Source of the DNA: Pyricularia pennisetigena
Taxonomy: Eukaryota > Ascomycota > Sordariomycetes > Magnaporthales > Pyriculariaceae
Direction of reading: 5' to 3'
Assembly: GCF_004337985.1 (NCBI RefSeq)
Contig: NC_043742.1
Coordinates: 3,954,176 to 4,018,175, forward strand
Length of the DNA stretch: 64,000 nt
Numbering within the stretch: position 1 is the first letter of the stretch; each line of letters opens with the position of its first letter. The notes beneath the pieces were generated by a model that did not search any database, was not told the DNA's origin, and saw only the letters and a program-made list of their open reading frames with translations. Positions 33,548 to 44,568 of the stretch are shown piece after piece. The translations under genes and the position numbers were made by a program.

Positions 33548-34031
33548 ATGCCTATCGACAAAGGATTCAAATTGCCGGGCACCGCCGGCCAGCTCACCAT
33601 CCCCGACAACGGCAAGTTTTTTGTCGTCTTTGTCGCCTCCACCGTCCCCGAGACGGGCCAGTCGTGGTGTCCCGACGTGCGAGCGGCCATGCCAGTCCTC
33701 GAGGCGGAGTTTGGAGGCCAGGACAAGCCCGAATTGAAGCTCGTTGAGGTCGGACAGGTGCCAGAGTAGGTTCTCCCCTAAACCCCCACCTACCCTTTTG
33801 ACAACCTTATCTGGCTGTCTTGGCGCCATTGTTGACCCTGATACCAACGTACGTGATTGCATCTCTTGCAGGTGGAGGAAGCCCGACAACGTCTACAGGA
33901 CCAAGTGGAGCGTCAACAGCGTCCCCACGCTCGTCCGCTTTGAGCAGGTGGACGCCGACATCAAGGAGACTGCAAGGCTGGTCGAGGGGGAGTTGCTGGA
34001 CAGCAAGGCTGTTCAAAAGTTTGTGTCTTAA
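33548..34031 (+). CDS. TXNDC17/TRP14-like thioredoxin-domain protein with a single active-site cysteine
   Basis: Exons 33548-33765 and 33872-34031 give 125 aa. The intron starts GTAGGT and ends CTTGCAG; the split codon GA|G restores EWRKPDNVYR. The fold matches the DUF953/TXNDC17 family: strand KFFVVFVAS, an insert before the active site, then SWCPDVRAAMP, and later a cis-Pro motif SVPTLVRF. In animal TRP14 the active site is WCPDC; here it is WCPDV (C41, V44), so the resolving cysteine is absent. It could act as a monothiol reductase, denitrosylase or binding protein, but not by the usual dithiol cycle. Probably cytosolic, since no targeting signal is present. Confidence 0.88.
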
Positions 34032-34684
34032 ACCGGCGCTTGCTGTGAGGTATTACTTTATCCGGACCATTTTGGAATTTAGTCGTAAAAACTTTTGCTT
34101 GTGAAATGGTAGCTACGACGAAGTGGACGACTTGATTGAAAAAAAAAAAAAAAATTACATACTCCTACCCCTTTTAGGATTCTTCCACAAAAGCCTCACC
34201 AATCTTTCTTTTACCTCAGCGATTTCTGCCCAATCCCCTTGCTTTACAAAGTCGAATAGGTTGACGAGAATAATGATGTTCCCGATGGTAAATCCAGGAT
34301 CCTACTTTGAACCCAAGGTTCTAGGCCGGTCTATCAACGAATCACGGGAGAGGTACATAACAGCTGATTATATGTTTAGTCAGTTGGAAAATTGTCTTAT
34401 TCCACCAAGTAATAATAATAATAATGGGAGTGTGATCAATAGGCTAATGCAAGAAAATAATCGAATCAATAAAGAGCACAAAGAGTAAGCAGCTATCTGG
34501 TTCCCAACTTCCTGAACGTGCAGGGTAGGGAGAGTTAGCCCCGCAATATGCAGCCTGCGAGCTTGTCGCTCTGCCATTCCTCACCGCCAAAAAATTCCTG
34601 GGTCGCCGGGCTTTGCTGCTAACGTCGGTCCCCCTCAAAACTCAACCCAACGATTCCAAAGCATTGCACCTCAGATCACTCAAA
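34032..34684. other. Intergenic with a possible gene relic on the minus strand
   Basis: Holds two in-frame minus-strand segments separated by one TAG (34358-34305 and 34301-34155), poly-A at 34140-34154 and an AAT microsatellite at about 34411-34425. See findings. Confidence 0.35.
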
Positions 34685-35632
34685 ATGGCGGGCGGCTTCA
34701 TAGCGAAAAAGAGGTCAAGAGACGAGGCGAACAGGCAATTCAAGGGCAGGCCGCGCAAGAAGCCCAGAAAGGGTCGCGAGTATCACAGCAGCGACTCGGA
34801 GGATGGAGACGATGGCGGCGCCGACGGCCAAGCGTTTGCGCCCGTGAACCTGCTCGACTCGGATGAGGAGGACATACACAACCTCGCCGCGGACGACGGG
34901 CAGTCCTCGGGGACGGACGACTCTTCAGACGACGAGGCGTCGACTTCGAGGCAAACAAAGAAGAAACCAGCCGCAACAGCAGAAAAACCAACAAAGACGA
35001 AACAAAAGGAAAAGAGCCGAAAAGAGGCGCAAGAAAGTTCCGACGAGGTTGATGATGATGACGATGATGACGACCAAGAGGATGACAGCTCCGACGACGA
35101 CAACGAGGACGATGCAATCGACGGCCAGCCGCAGAGGAAGCAATCGAAGCGCAACGACCCGACCGCCTTCGCAACCTCCATGTCCAAGATCCTATCCACG
35201 AAGCTGAGCACGTCGCGCCGCGCCGACCCGGTCCTGTCCCGCAGCGCCGCGGCGCACGAGGCGGCCCGACTGGCCGTCGACTCTGCGCTCGAGGCCAAGG
35301 CGCACCGCAAGATGGCCGAGCAGAGGCGCGCGGCGCTGGAGAAGGGCCGCGTCAAGGACGTCTTGATATCCCAGGAGGGCCAGACCGCCGAGATGCAGGC
35401 GGGCGAGAAGAGGCTGCGCAAGACGGCCCAGAGGGGTGTCATCAAGCTGTTCAACGCAATCAGGGCCGCCCAGGTCAAGGCCGCCGACGCGGAGCGGGCC
35501 GTCAGGAGCGAGGGCGTCATTGGCATGGGCAAGAGGGAGCAAAAGGTTGCCGAGATGAGCAAAAAGGGGTTTTTGGACTTGATTGCCGGTGGTGGAGGAG
35601 GATTGAACAAGGCCCCGCTCGAAGAGGCCTGA
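34685..35632 (+). CDS. RRP15: Ribosome biogenesis protein RRP15
   Basis: Single exon, 315 aa, from an ATG in AAAATGGCGG context. A basic N-terminus (about 1-35: FIAKKRSRDEANRQF and KGRPRKKPRKG) serves as a nuclear/nucleolar signal. Long acidic Ser/Asp/Glu stretches follow (about 40-155). The RRP15 core (about 158-315) contains DPTAFATSMSKILSTKL, DPVLSR, and a C-terminal LRKTAQRGVIKLFNAIRAAQ followed by KKGFLDLIAGG. Rrp15 acts in the nucleolus in pre-60S particles and is needed for early 27S pre-rRNA processing. An upstream in-frame ATG at 34613 would add 24 residues and is less likely. Confidence 0.9.
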   Translation: MAGGFIAKKRSRDEANRQFKGRPRKKPRKGREYHSSDSEDGDDGGADGQAFAPVNLLDSDEEDIHNLAADDGQSSGTDDSSDDEASTSRQTKKKPAATAEKPTKTKQKEKSRKEAQESSDEVDDDDDDDDQEDDSSDDDNEDDAIDGQPQRKQSKRNDPTAFATSMSKILSTKLSTSRRADPVLSRSAAAHEAARLAVDSALEAKAHRKMAEQRRAALEKGRVKDVLISQEGQTAEMQAGEKRLRKTAQRGVIKLFNAIRAAQVKAADAERAVRSEGVIGMGKREQKVAEMSKKGFLDLIAGGGGGLNKAPLEEA

Positions 35633-35940
35633 GCTGCTTAATCTGTATAAGGAGCCTGTGATTTTGGGGGGTTTATCAAGTTAATAAGCAAATGTTTTGG
35701 CGTCTCTGTCTACTATTCTTTTTTTTTTTTNNNNNNNNNNNTACAGGATGCCATCGAAAGGAGGGATTTTTTTTATATTTTATACAGTACAAAATTCGTC
35801 CGCAAGCTTATCGACTTGCAATGAGATGGTCTATAAGTACAGCCCTCAATGCTGAAGAGATCCCAAATCCTGGTATCATGGTATACACGTGTGACCTTCG
35901 GTTCACATCTCATTAAATTCCTTCCCCCTTGGTCTTCTCT
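35633..35940. other. Convergent 3' region with small assembly gap
   Basis: 3' flanks of RRP15 (plus) and ferredoxin (minus). A T run (35719-35730) leads into 11 Ns (35731-35741). Confidence 0.8.
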
Positions 35941-36676
35941 CTATTTGAAATCGCTAGCCTGCAGATTTCTCGTCATCGATGGCAACTTGACCCTTAATCC
36001 GTCCAACTCCTTTGTCATAGTGACCTGGCAACCCAATCTACTCGTCTCGGTAAGACCGAAAGCCAAATCAAGCATGTCGTTCTCGTCGTCCTCGGGTTCC
36101 GGCATCGCATCGTAGTACTTGTCATCCAGAACAATGACATGACATGTCGAGCAGGCACAAGAGCCACCGCAAGCTCCTGATATCGTTGGTAAAAAAAAAA
36201 AGAGAGAGTCAGCATCCGATTGCTGTTTGCCGTCCATCTTCACCGATGCGAACGCGATCGCCAAAACTTACCCTCCATCTCAAGGTCGTGCGCTTGGGCA
36301 ATGTCGAGGAGATTATCGCCCGCGGAAACTGCTAGCTTGTGCTCCATGCCATCCTTGTCTATAAACGTAACGTAGAGTCTGCGCAAGGCTTGTCAGCTTC
36401 CTACCACCGTGCAGCATGGCCTTTTAGATATAGGCAGATTCGAGCGTACTCTTCACCAGGCTTTGGCGGAGTGACATGGCCATGGGACCTGGTTGCTGTC
36501 GTGGAGAGAGATCTCTTGGCTAGGTTGAATGTTGTTGGCTGTCTAGAGAATCGCGCGGGCCGTGCAGTCGCCAAGAAGCTGCCGGAGGTGCGAGGAGCGG
36601 GTAAACGAGCTGCGGTTTGTCTGGCGGCGACTCTGCAAGCTCGTAGTGAGCTGGCGAAGACGTTGGATGCGGACAT
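35941..36676 (-). CDS. YAH1: Mitochondrial [2Fe-2S] ferredoxin (adrenodoxin/Yah1 type)
   Basis: Three exons: 36676-36450, 36378-36272 and 36176-35941, giving 189 aa. The introns start GTACGC and GTAAGT and end GCGCAG and ATCAG. Both joints restore conserved sequence: GEE|LYVTFIDKDG and LEMEG|ACGG. The first about 65 residues are Arg/Ala/Ser-rich with RSLSTTATRS, a mitochondrial presequence. Cluster ligands are C114, C120 and C123 in CGGSCACSTCHVIV, with the fourth in LGCQV. An extra Cys (C118), also usual in fungal members, lies inside the loop. The family passes electrons from ferredoxin reductase for Fe-S cluster and heme A synthesis in the matrix. A further in-frame Met at 36706 would add 10 residues. 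Confidence 0.92.
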
Positions 36677-37191
36677 GGCGAAGTATGCAGGGACTTGCTG
36701 GTCCAAAGGACGGTCGGCTTTTCGATAACAGGGACGTCGTAGACGGGAGGTAATTTTTTTTTTTTTTTTACAGCCCTGGGCCCATGCAGCTTGCAGGTTA
36801 ACGAGTGCAGCCGTTTTACAAGGCGCGGCACATTAAGCTCGTCGCTAGGGTCTTTCTGAAATGCAGCTTAGTCGAGTGAAGGGTTGAAAATAATTCGCAT
36901 TGACATCACTGGCTGCATGATCCCCAAGAGTGGAGCGGGCGCGCTGTAAATCCCTAGTCATTGCGCATCGCCGGCCGAAAATTTCACGCCTTATCGCCCT
37001 TATCTCCGCCTGTAGCTGGTCGTCATCAACACCCAAACCGGTAAACACAGCCCATTATTTTCGACGCTTTTCCAAAACAGCATCCTAAAAAAATAAAGTT
37101 GAAGGAATCGTCATAACACCTTCACAACAACAACAAAAAAAAAAAAATCTCCTTTGTGCCAGGAAATACTACCGACTTTAATAATGCCACA
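36677..37191. promoter_or_regulatory. Shared divergent promoter of ferredoxin and Ugo1
   Basis: 515 bp between start codons pointing apart. Contains poly-T (36757-36769) and poly-A (37135-37147) runs that flank the centre symmetrically. Such nucleosome-excluding tracts are common in bidirectional fungal promoters. Confidence 0.45.
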
Positions 37192-38875
37192 ATGAGCAGC
37201 TACAGAGAAGGAACAGTCAACCCTTACAGGCCGTACTACATCCCGCCGTCGATCGGGGAGCCGTCCGACGGCCCCGTCTCTGGGCCCGGCCCTAACCCCT
37301 TTCGCGGCGGCGGCAGCAATGCAACAGTGGCGGGAGCGCCAAAGTACGCGTCCAAGGCGCACGCCTTGTTCTCCGACATCGATTACAAGGAGTACATTTC
37401 CGAACCGTCACCATCTGCCGTGCAAACAATCAAAGATCTACTAGACGAGTCGCTATGGAAGTACTTGTCCGTGTTGATGGCCCAGCCGTTCGAGGTCTCC
37501 AAGACAATTTTGCAAGTCAGGGCACAGGATGGCTCGGCGGCGACGCCGGCGGAGACGCCAGTCGAGGAGGGGAAGCTCAAGAGGGCGCCTAGCATTTACG
37601 ATCAGGTGTGTGCAGTGTTTATTTACTGATGACAAGGATTATTGTGATGCGGTGCCTCTAACATGCGCCATCCCCCCCAAAACAATAGCTTCCCGATTCC
37701 GACTCCGAAGGCGATGAGCCGTCGTACTTTACGTCTAATGTTCCGAGCACGCCTACGCCACGCCCCTACCGTCAGCGGGCAACGCCACCACTCGATTCGC
37801 CGCAAAAAGGGCCCTCGAGGACACCATCCTCGCTCTCTGCGGCGGTGGGGACCACACAGCTCATTATACGGAAGCCGGACTCGATACTCGAGGTGATGTC
37901 GCAGTTGTGGCAGAAGGAAGGGACGTGGGGCGTTTGGAAAGCATCAAACATTACCTTTGTCTACGCGGCGCTGCAGTCGCTGCTGGAGAACTGGTCACGG
38001 AGTTTGCTCAGTGCTCTGTTCAACGTCCCAGATCTTGGCGTTAGGGACGACGTTGAAAGGTTGATCGACATCGCGTCGCCGTACCCGTGGACGTCCTTCC
38101 TCGTTGCTGCGGGTGCAGCTGTTGCTACCGGGCTGATCCTGGCGCCGGTGGACTTGGTCAGGACTAGGTATGTCCGAGAAACCTTTGGAAGCCCCTTTTG
38201 CATTGCGCAGCCACTTACGTTCCATGCGCATTCAGGTTGATCCTCACCTCAGTGTCGCGCCAGCCGCGCCGCTCAATCTCTATGCTTCGCAGCCTCCCTT
38301 CATACATCTGCCCCTCTCCTCTAATAATTCCCACCATCCTTCACTCCCTCGTCCACCCCGTGCTTACTCTATCAACACCCTTGATGCTGCGCACACGCTT
38401 CGGCATCGACCGTGAAGTGTCACCCACGTCGTTCAGCCTAAGCAAATTCTGCGCATCAACAGTCGCACTCTTCGTCAAACTCCCGCTCGAGACCGTGCTG
38501 AGAAGGGGCCAAGCGTCAGTCCTCAGCAGCCCGGAGTATATCCAGGCCATCGAGTCCACAAAGGCGAAGGGTATCATTGGCACGTCTACAGCAGGACTTG
38601 ACAGCATAGTGCCTTGCGGAAAGTACGACGGCGTGCTGGGGACGATGAGGCACATCGTTTACCACGAGGGCACCCGGCCCGTCCCGACAGCAGCACTGCC
38701 CGCCAAATCCAAGGCGTCCTCTAAGAAGGGCAAGACGCCCAAGTTGGTGGAGACGACGTTCGTCAAGGGCCAAGGGATGGAAGGACTTTGGAGGGGATGG
38801 AAGGTCAGCTGGTGGGGTCTCGTCGGACTCTGGACGGCTGGCGTCGTGGGCGGCGGCGGCGATGGCGAGTTCTGA
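37192..38875 (+). CDS. UGO1: Ugo1-like mitochondrial outer-membrane fusion protein
   Basis: Three exons: 37192-37605, 37689-38167 and 38236-38875, giving 510 aa. The introns begin GTGTGT and GTATGT and end AATAG and TTCAG; the last splits an Arg codon (VRT|R). Features: a Pro/Gly-rich N-terminus with NPYRPYYIPP; a carrier-like segment MAQPFEVSKTILQVRAQ; a disordered insert; a second helical stretch; and ILAPVDLVRTRL, a degenerate mitochondrial-carrier PxD motif. A further hydrophobic region ends with KLPLETVLRRGQ. Ugo1 is a modified carrier in the outer membrane that links Fzo1 and Mgm1 in fusion (human relative SLC25A46). A mitochondrial role fits its divergent ferredoxin neighbour, though location alone proves nothing. 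Confidence 0.85.
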
Positions 38876-39663
38876 TATGTGTGTTACTATTCTCCACTCT
38901 TCTGTTTGATACCAGTGTTTTTCCTTGTTTGTCGGACGGTGGCATCATGAGCGGGCTGCGCTACCTTCCTGTCCTGTATGACGGTATGATATTCCCCCTC
39001 TTTCAAGCTCGTACGAGTGTGTGTATTGGAGCCAAGCTCTTTTTGTTATAATAGATTGTAACAATTATATGCTTAGTATTTGGCTTGGCATACTCGATTG
39101 TTTGTTCATGCGAGCGAGTCTATGCGCACGCAAACTCTTTTTTTTTTCTCAGTCTAGTTGGTGAGACAACAGCATGCTCGTGTTAACACTCGATCAATGA
39201 TAAGATTGGAGGCGCCAGCCACAAGCTCATACATTGTTTAAGAAAAAGACAAGACGCCCAAGCTTCAGGTCGTGCCTCCGAAGAATATCAGCCATAGGGA
39301 GCGATTGAACAGGTATCAACTTGGGCTTTTTTTTTTTCTTTTTTTCTTCTTTTCTTTTTGAATAACCTTGCAAGGGGGGCTGCCCATGTGCGGTGCCGAC
39401 GTGACCGTATGCAGTTGGGTTGAATTATGCCGAGAATCGATGTCCTGAAAAGCAAACAAAGCCTCTCCTAGAATCGCTTATAACCACCTCGTATCTATGC
39501 ATTGAATTCTCTAACTGCAGCCATGTGAAATCAATTTTCAAAACCTGCGTCGGCTAATTGAGAACCGGATTCACGTCAGACGAGTTCTCTGCGCCAAAGG
39601 GGAATGAATAGGTGATAAAAAAAAAGAACTACAGAAAAAGGGGTCACGCTCTTGCCGGTCGTC
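38876..39663. other. Intergenic
   Basis: AT-rich, with T-rich tracts at about 39138-39148 and 39327-39358. No gene recognised. Confidence 0.5.
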
Positions 39664-40836
39664 ATGGCACAACAAGCCCCCGTCGAACCTCTCGTGGCCG
39701 TGGTCCCGGCACCGGAAGTTGGGCTCAATGTCTTTACCAACGAAATGTAAGTCTCTCGATCCTTGGCATCGACCAAGGTCCCAGTTGTCATACATTTGCA
39801 TAACGCATTCATTCTTTTAACTGACCCCATGCAAAACAAACCCACCAGCCCGCCATGGTCACCCGGCAAGGGCGTCCGCGGCATCTTTGGCGGCTTCCTC
39901 ATCGCGCAGGCCGTCCGGGCGGCGCAGCTGAGCACGGATGCGAGCTTTGCCGCGCATGTGCTGCAGTCCATCTTTGTCAGGCCCGGCAAGGCGACGTCCC
40001 AGATCTACTACCACGTCGAGCGCGTCGCCGACGGCCGCACCTTTGCCACGCGGCTCGTGAGGACCATGCAGGACGGCGCCGTCATCTTCACCGCGACCGT
40101 CGGCCTGCAGCGCCAGGACCCCACCGGAAGCTCCGCCGCGTCGCCGTCGCCGCTGCCGTTTCGAAACCTGGAGCACGCCCTTCCGCCACCAGACATGGAC
40201 GGCAAGGGGCCCGACGACATACCCGAGACGAGCAAGGACGACCTGCTCTCCATGGTGGGCTTCAAGACGTCGGCGTCGGCGCCCTTCATCGACGACCCCT
40301 TTGAGTGGCGCCACCTGCTCGACCAGCCCGGCGAGGAGACGGGACAAACCACGCTGCTGCTGCCGCCGTCTTCTTCTTCTTCTTCTCCTCCTTCTCCTCC
40401 TCCTCCTGCACCGCACAGCTTCCGGCTGCGGTCGTACGTGCGGTCGTCGCCGCTGTCGCCCGCCGCCGGGCCGGCAGAGCACCTGGCGAGCCTGGCGTTT
40501 CTGACGGACGAGTGGCTGATGGCGCTCGTGAACCTGGCGCACCCCGAGATGCTGTCGCGGCGGCCGCGCGAGCTGCTGACCATCGACCCGGCGGAGCAGG
40601 TCACCACCATACGGCCCCCTTCCATCGCCGTCCAGGCCAGCATTCACCACAACATCCTGTTCCACGACGCGAGCGTCAGGGCGGACGGGTGGCTCATCTC
40701 GGAGCGCCTGACGAGCTGGGCAGCCGAGGGGAGGGTGCTCGTCGAGCAGAGGCTCTGGAGCCTGGAGACGGGGAGGCTGGTGCTGAGCTCTTGGCAGGAG
40801 GGGCTTGTGAGGTTGAAGGGTGATTCAAAGCTGTAG
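39664..40836 (+). CDS. Peroxisomal acyl-CoA thioesterase II (double hot-dog, TesB/ACOT8 family)
   Basis: Exons 39664-39746 and 39849-40836 give 356 aa. The 102-nt intron starts GTAAGT and ends CACCAG; the split codon AT|C joins NEI to PPWSPGKGVRG. First hot-dog: RGIFGGFLIAQAVRAA, SIFVRPGKATSQIYYHVERV. Second: HLASLAFLTDEWLMAL and the C-terminal SIHHNILFHDASVRADGWL, the family's Asp/His-containing motif. An insertion of Ser and Pro runs (around 40373-40410, TCT/TCC microsatellite) sits between the domains. It ends in SKL, a perfect PTS1, so peroxisomal import is predicted. It would hydrolyse acyl-CoAs released during beta-oxidation. Confidence 0.92.
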
Positions 40837-41350
40837 TTCTTTGGTTCCCTGAGCTGATGCTTCTTCGGTATCTTGGCTATTCTAGCTCGTCTTGTTGGCT
40901 TGACGGCCGCATTCTACTGTGGTTTGGTGTCGTCTACTAGCAGGGGTAATCAGTCCTTGGGCCTATGTTGAGATGATAATAAAAGTTAAGGCCCAGCTTT
41001 TTCTTTTTCTTTTTTCTTCAACAAAACTTGCACATGTCGTGTTTGAAAAGATGCAAGTCGTGAAGTTTTCGCTGACTAGATTTACTGCTTCCCGATAGAG
41101 ATGACTAGGAGTTCCATGACTGTTTCCTTGTGCAAGATATTTGAAACAGTATACACCGGTCCGTAGGGCCGCATTGAAACTCACATGAGCGACACTTTGC
41201 TGTCATAATACAGGCCACTAACCAAAACGCAATGATATTGACAAAATGCTATGCAGTGCAGAAAGTAAAAACAAGGTTAGAATTACATGAGCTTATCTGA
41301 CAAAGAAGAAGCATCAACAGTAAAAAATCCACATGATCCTTCAAGCCGGT
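40837..41350. other. Intergenic, convergent 3' ends
   Basis: 3' regions of the thioesterase and lectin-like genes; nothing else recognised. Confidence 0.6.
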
Positions 41351-43061
41351 CTATTTGATCGTAACCTCGCCTGCAGGAGTCCATGTGCCAGGGTCATCCT
41401 TGTTGATATCGAATATGTGTATAGACTCGCACTTTTCGGGCACGACGTAGACCTTCAGATCCATCGACAGGGAGACGGCAGAAGTCCCAGAATCGAGACT
41501 GACACCGGGGACCGCTCTTGAAGACCTCGGAAATCTAGCTAACCACTGTGCATCGTTCCAATGCGTCAAGGTGAGACGGCCATTTGCCGGGTACCTCTGT
41601 ACGATGGCGAGGTAGAGAAGCCCCATACCTTCTTTCTCGAACGATGTCGCGTATGTCAGGGGTGGATCGTCAATGGGCATGTCTGAGGGTAGAAGGGAAG
41701 TCTCTATTTTTTGACGAAAGCAAAATGTTATTAGTAGAACTTTTTTTTTTTCGCCTTGAGATTCAACGGATCTGAAACTCACTGGGACCTTGCCACGTCC
41801 AGGCCGGGTTGCGAGTTCTCTCGGTCAGTGACTTGGCACTTTGATAATATAATTTTGTGCTAGCGGCCTCGTTGGTGACGTTGGTGAATGCAAGTGCCGC
41901 CAGGGCGATACCACTGCCCGTCGTAATGCTATCAGTCACGTCATAGTGCTTTTGGCTATCCAGCTCCACGACATGTGGGTAATGAAGCCGGACCTGCTTG
42001 TTCACGTTCTCGTACGCCACAAGCAGCGTGTCGGTACACTTTTTATTCGGGCAGACGTCCCATCGAGCGGCGAGCTGAGCACGAGGCCCGGCTTGTATCG
42101 TGTACGTCGTCTTTTCCCAGCTGTCGCCCTTGACGTCCGTCGTTGCCAACTCCTGGACAGAGCCGGATGGGCTGTTATACACAATGGACAATGTGAAACT
42201 GCCGCCGCCGTTTTTTGCATCCCCGGGTCGTACGGCAGTCGCGATGGCCGTCCCTGGCGTGGCCTCAATCTTTGCAGAGCCCTTTAGCCTGCTCTTGAGG
42301 TCCACAACCTCCCATTTCTGACCCTTGGAGTCCCACGCTGAGTATTTGATTTCGCCGGGGCTGTTCTGAGGCTGCCAAAACACCATCTTATAGTCGGTCC
42401 CGTCGACTGTGTAGCTCACCGCGCTGATGCCAGACTGCTCCATAACAATTGCGTTTGCATTTTTGGGCGGTTGTATGCCGTTGTTGCCACCACTCGTACT
42501 GTTTCCTCCCCCATTATTGCTGCTACCCCCGTTGTTGCTGCTGCCGTTGTTATCACCACCCGTGCCCGTCCTTTCTGGCTGTGTGTCGTTCTTGCGCGAG
42601 GCCATCACCCCTCCCACGGCACCACCAACGATGGCACCGACGACCACGATGGTCAGAACTATGGCCAGGATGATACATGTCCTCCTCTTGATAACCACGT
42701 TGCCCTTGTTCTGCTTCTCCGCCGGGAGTACGTGGCCTGGTGCGGGCTCTGCAGCCGAAGGCGGCGGGTAATAAAGCACAGAGTTATGTGGCCCCGGCGA
42801 CGTCGAGTATGGACTTGTGGCGCCGTGTTGCTGTTGATAAAAGGCTGGAGGATAGTCCTGCTTGATGTTCTGGGGACTAAGCGTCTGTGGAACAGCCTCT
42901 GGAGAGCCTTGGGGGTAATAATGGTGGCCAATTGGCGCGACCTCGGGAGCTTCATTTGTATAAGCCTGGGGCGCATCGTTTCCAGTAACCTCGGGAAGGT
43001 TGCTGTACGCCATTGGAGAGGCCGCCGTGCGAGGGTCAGATGATAACTCTGGTTGTGCCAT
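41351..43061 (-). CDS. Type II membrane protein with extracellular fucose-lectin-like beta-propeller
   Basis: Exons 43061-41783 and 41703-41351 give 543 aa. The 79-nt intron (GTGAGT...AATAG) joins WQGP to KTSLLPSD. The N-terminal about 115 residues are Pro/Tyr/Gln-rich and presumably cytosolic. KRR then precedes one strong membrane helix (about 129-153). A Gly/Asn/Ser linker follows (about 160-195), then about 340 residues with recurring W/Y-rich strands such as YKMVFWQPQNSPGEIKYSAW and GTAIATAV. These resemble the blades of fucose-specific lectins (AAL type). Known soluble fungal lectins of this fold bind fucosylated glycans. Here the domain is tethered and faces outside by the positive-inside rule. 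Ligand is unknown, and the lectin assignment is a resemblance only. Confidence 0.72.
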
Positions 43062-44568
43062 TACAAGAGCTTTGTTGACGTGTTTGGGCGCCAGGTCTCA
43101 TATAAACAACGGCTCGCCCTTTGGTCTGTGAAAAGCACACGACTCTCTCACAGCATCAGGGCTGAAGGGGGGATGGGGTAGTAGAAAGGCGCAACCATGG
43201 CCGGCTCACTGGCGAGACTGGTGAGACCGGCGACATATGAGAAAAAAGAAAGGGCTAGCAGGGGGGTGGTACAACACGTTGCCGCCAATCCCACACAGCC
43301 TTGCCATACTTGGAGTGGGCGCAAGGCCCCGTGCAGAGTGAGCATGTCAATCCCGCTGCGCCTCACCCGTGCAGCACGGCACGGGTAGACACCATTAGCA
43401 AGATTTGATGGTCTTGTGCAGCTTGTTGGAAAATAGAAAGTACTCTGCATAGTGGCCAAGAATATCATCATCCAGTTGGAGCCTCGATGACAAGTTGTGG
43501 GTTTAAGCCCGTGTTCCCTCACATCTTGCTATAGTTAGCAGTGAGGTCAAAAATCTAGGAAATCAGACAGTTTACCCAAGAGCAAGCAGAGGGGGAGAGA
43601 GATCGCTAGGCATGTCGGGTATTACGATAGGTCATCTTGCTTTGTCCCTGGCGGGAGATTCCGAGACAATGTGAACATTCAAGCCAAGAAACACCCCTGC
43701 TTACTCGCTTACCTGCATTGTACTTGCAGAGAGTTGATTTGTCTCATTGGATTGTCATTGAAGTGGTTCTGGGCCTGAAGAATGATGACAGGGTGAGGGG
43801 AACAATTTTGGCAAGGCTTAATCGAAATTACACGCTGCTCGGTGCTTTCCTTCTTGGGGACATTCGGCTCGACCATCTTTTGCAACGACTGCAAGGTACT
43901 TTCTGTATATGCGCCAATCCAACGGGCTACCGACACCATTGTGCGAATAAAATTAAAATTTCAGTTGAATATTGATCAGACTTGTGTAAAAGACAGTTTT
44001 TTTGTTATGTTCGCTTCCTGTGCAAGGTTCGAGGTCTTTGAGTTTTCACAGCAAATCGGCGAAAAATGCCCCAGCAAGCCCACTTTGACATTGACAGAAG
44101 TTGCCGTGCGCAGGCAGCACTAGGAAGGAACAAGCAGAGTTTCAAGCCTTTCTTACAAGGAAAACTCGATCGACAGGGATACCGATCCTACCCCACCGCT
44201 TGCATAGTTGCTACCCCCGCGAAGCTTACGATCATGAACAAAAGCGGCAACAACCCGTAGGTCAGCGGCCTCATTGGAGCACTGAAGTGGGAAACCCCAA
44301 AGTTCCAGCCTGTTCAGGTTCAGAGTCTGGAACCACCCACCAGCTGTGACCCAAAGACTTGGCAACCAAAAGTACCAGACACCAGAGAGGAGGGTCCGAT
44401 TCGGCCCAAAGAGGCAAGCTGCTTCCGTTCATTGTGCACGTTCCTGCGAAATAAACTAATACTATCCAGCTCTCATTGACTCCCACCACATGTAATTAGG
44501 CCCCCAAAACCCTTTAGACCAAGTTCCAAGGCATTATTCACTGCTTCCTACACCCCGCACACCGCCAA
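43062..44568. other. Intergenic, 1.5 kb
   Basis: A minus-strand frame from 43939 (start in a good CACAATGG context, then a GTAAGC donor at 43716-43711) is the only coding-like hint. I could not find partner exons. TTATATG lies about 35-40 bp upstream of the lectin-like gene's ATG. Confidence 0.35.

Noticed and set aside
39859..40665. 268-codon minus-strand frame opposite the thioesterase
   Set aside because: Arg-run-rich shadow of the Ser/Pro microsatellite; no family features.
39664..43061. Possible secondary-metabolite or oxylipin gene cluster with the right-edge oxygenase
   Set aside because: The neighbours are unrelated housekeeping genes and no backbone synthase (PKS, NRPS, terpene) is in the window.
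43709..43939. Minus-strand frame starting MVSVARWIGAYTES with a good start context and a GTAAGC donor
   Set aside because: No partner exon that keeps frame was found and no family is recognised; kept as a hint in the intergenic entry only.
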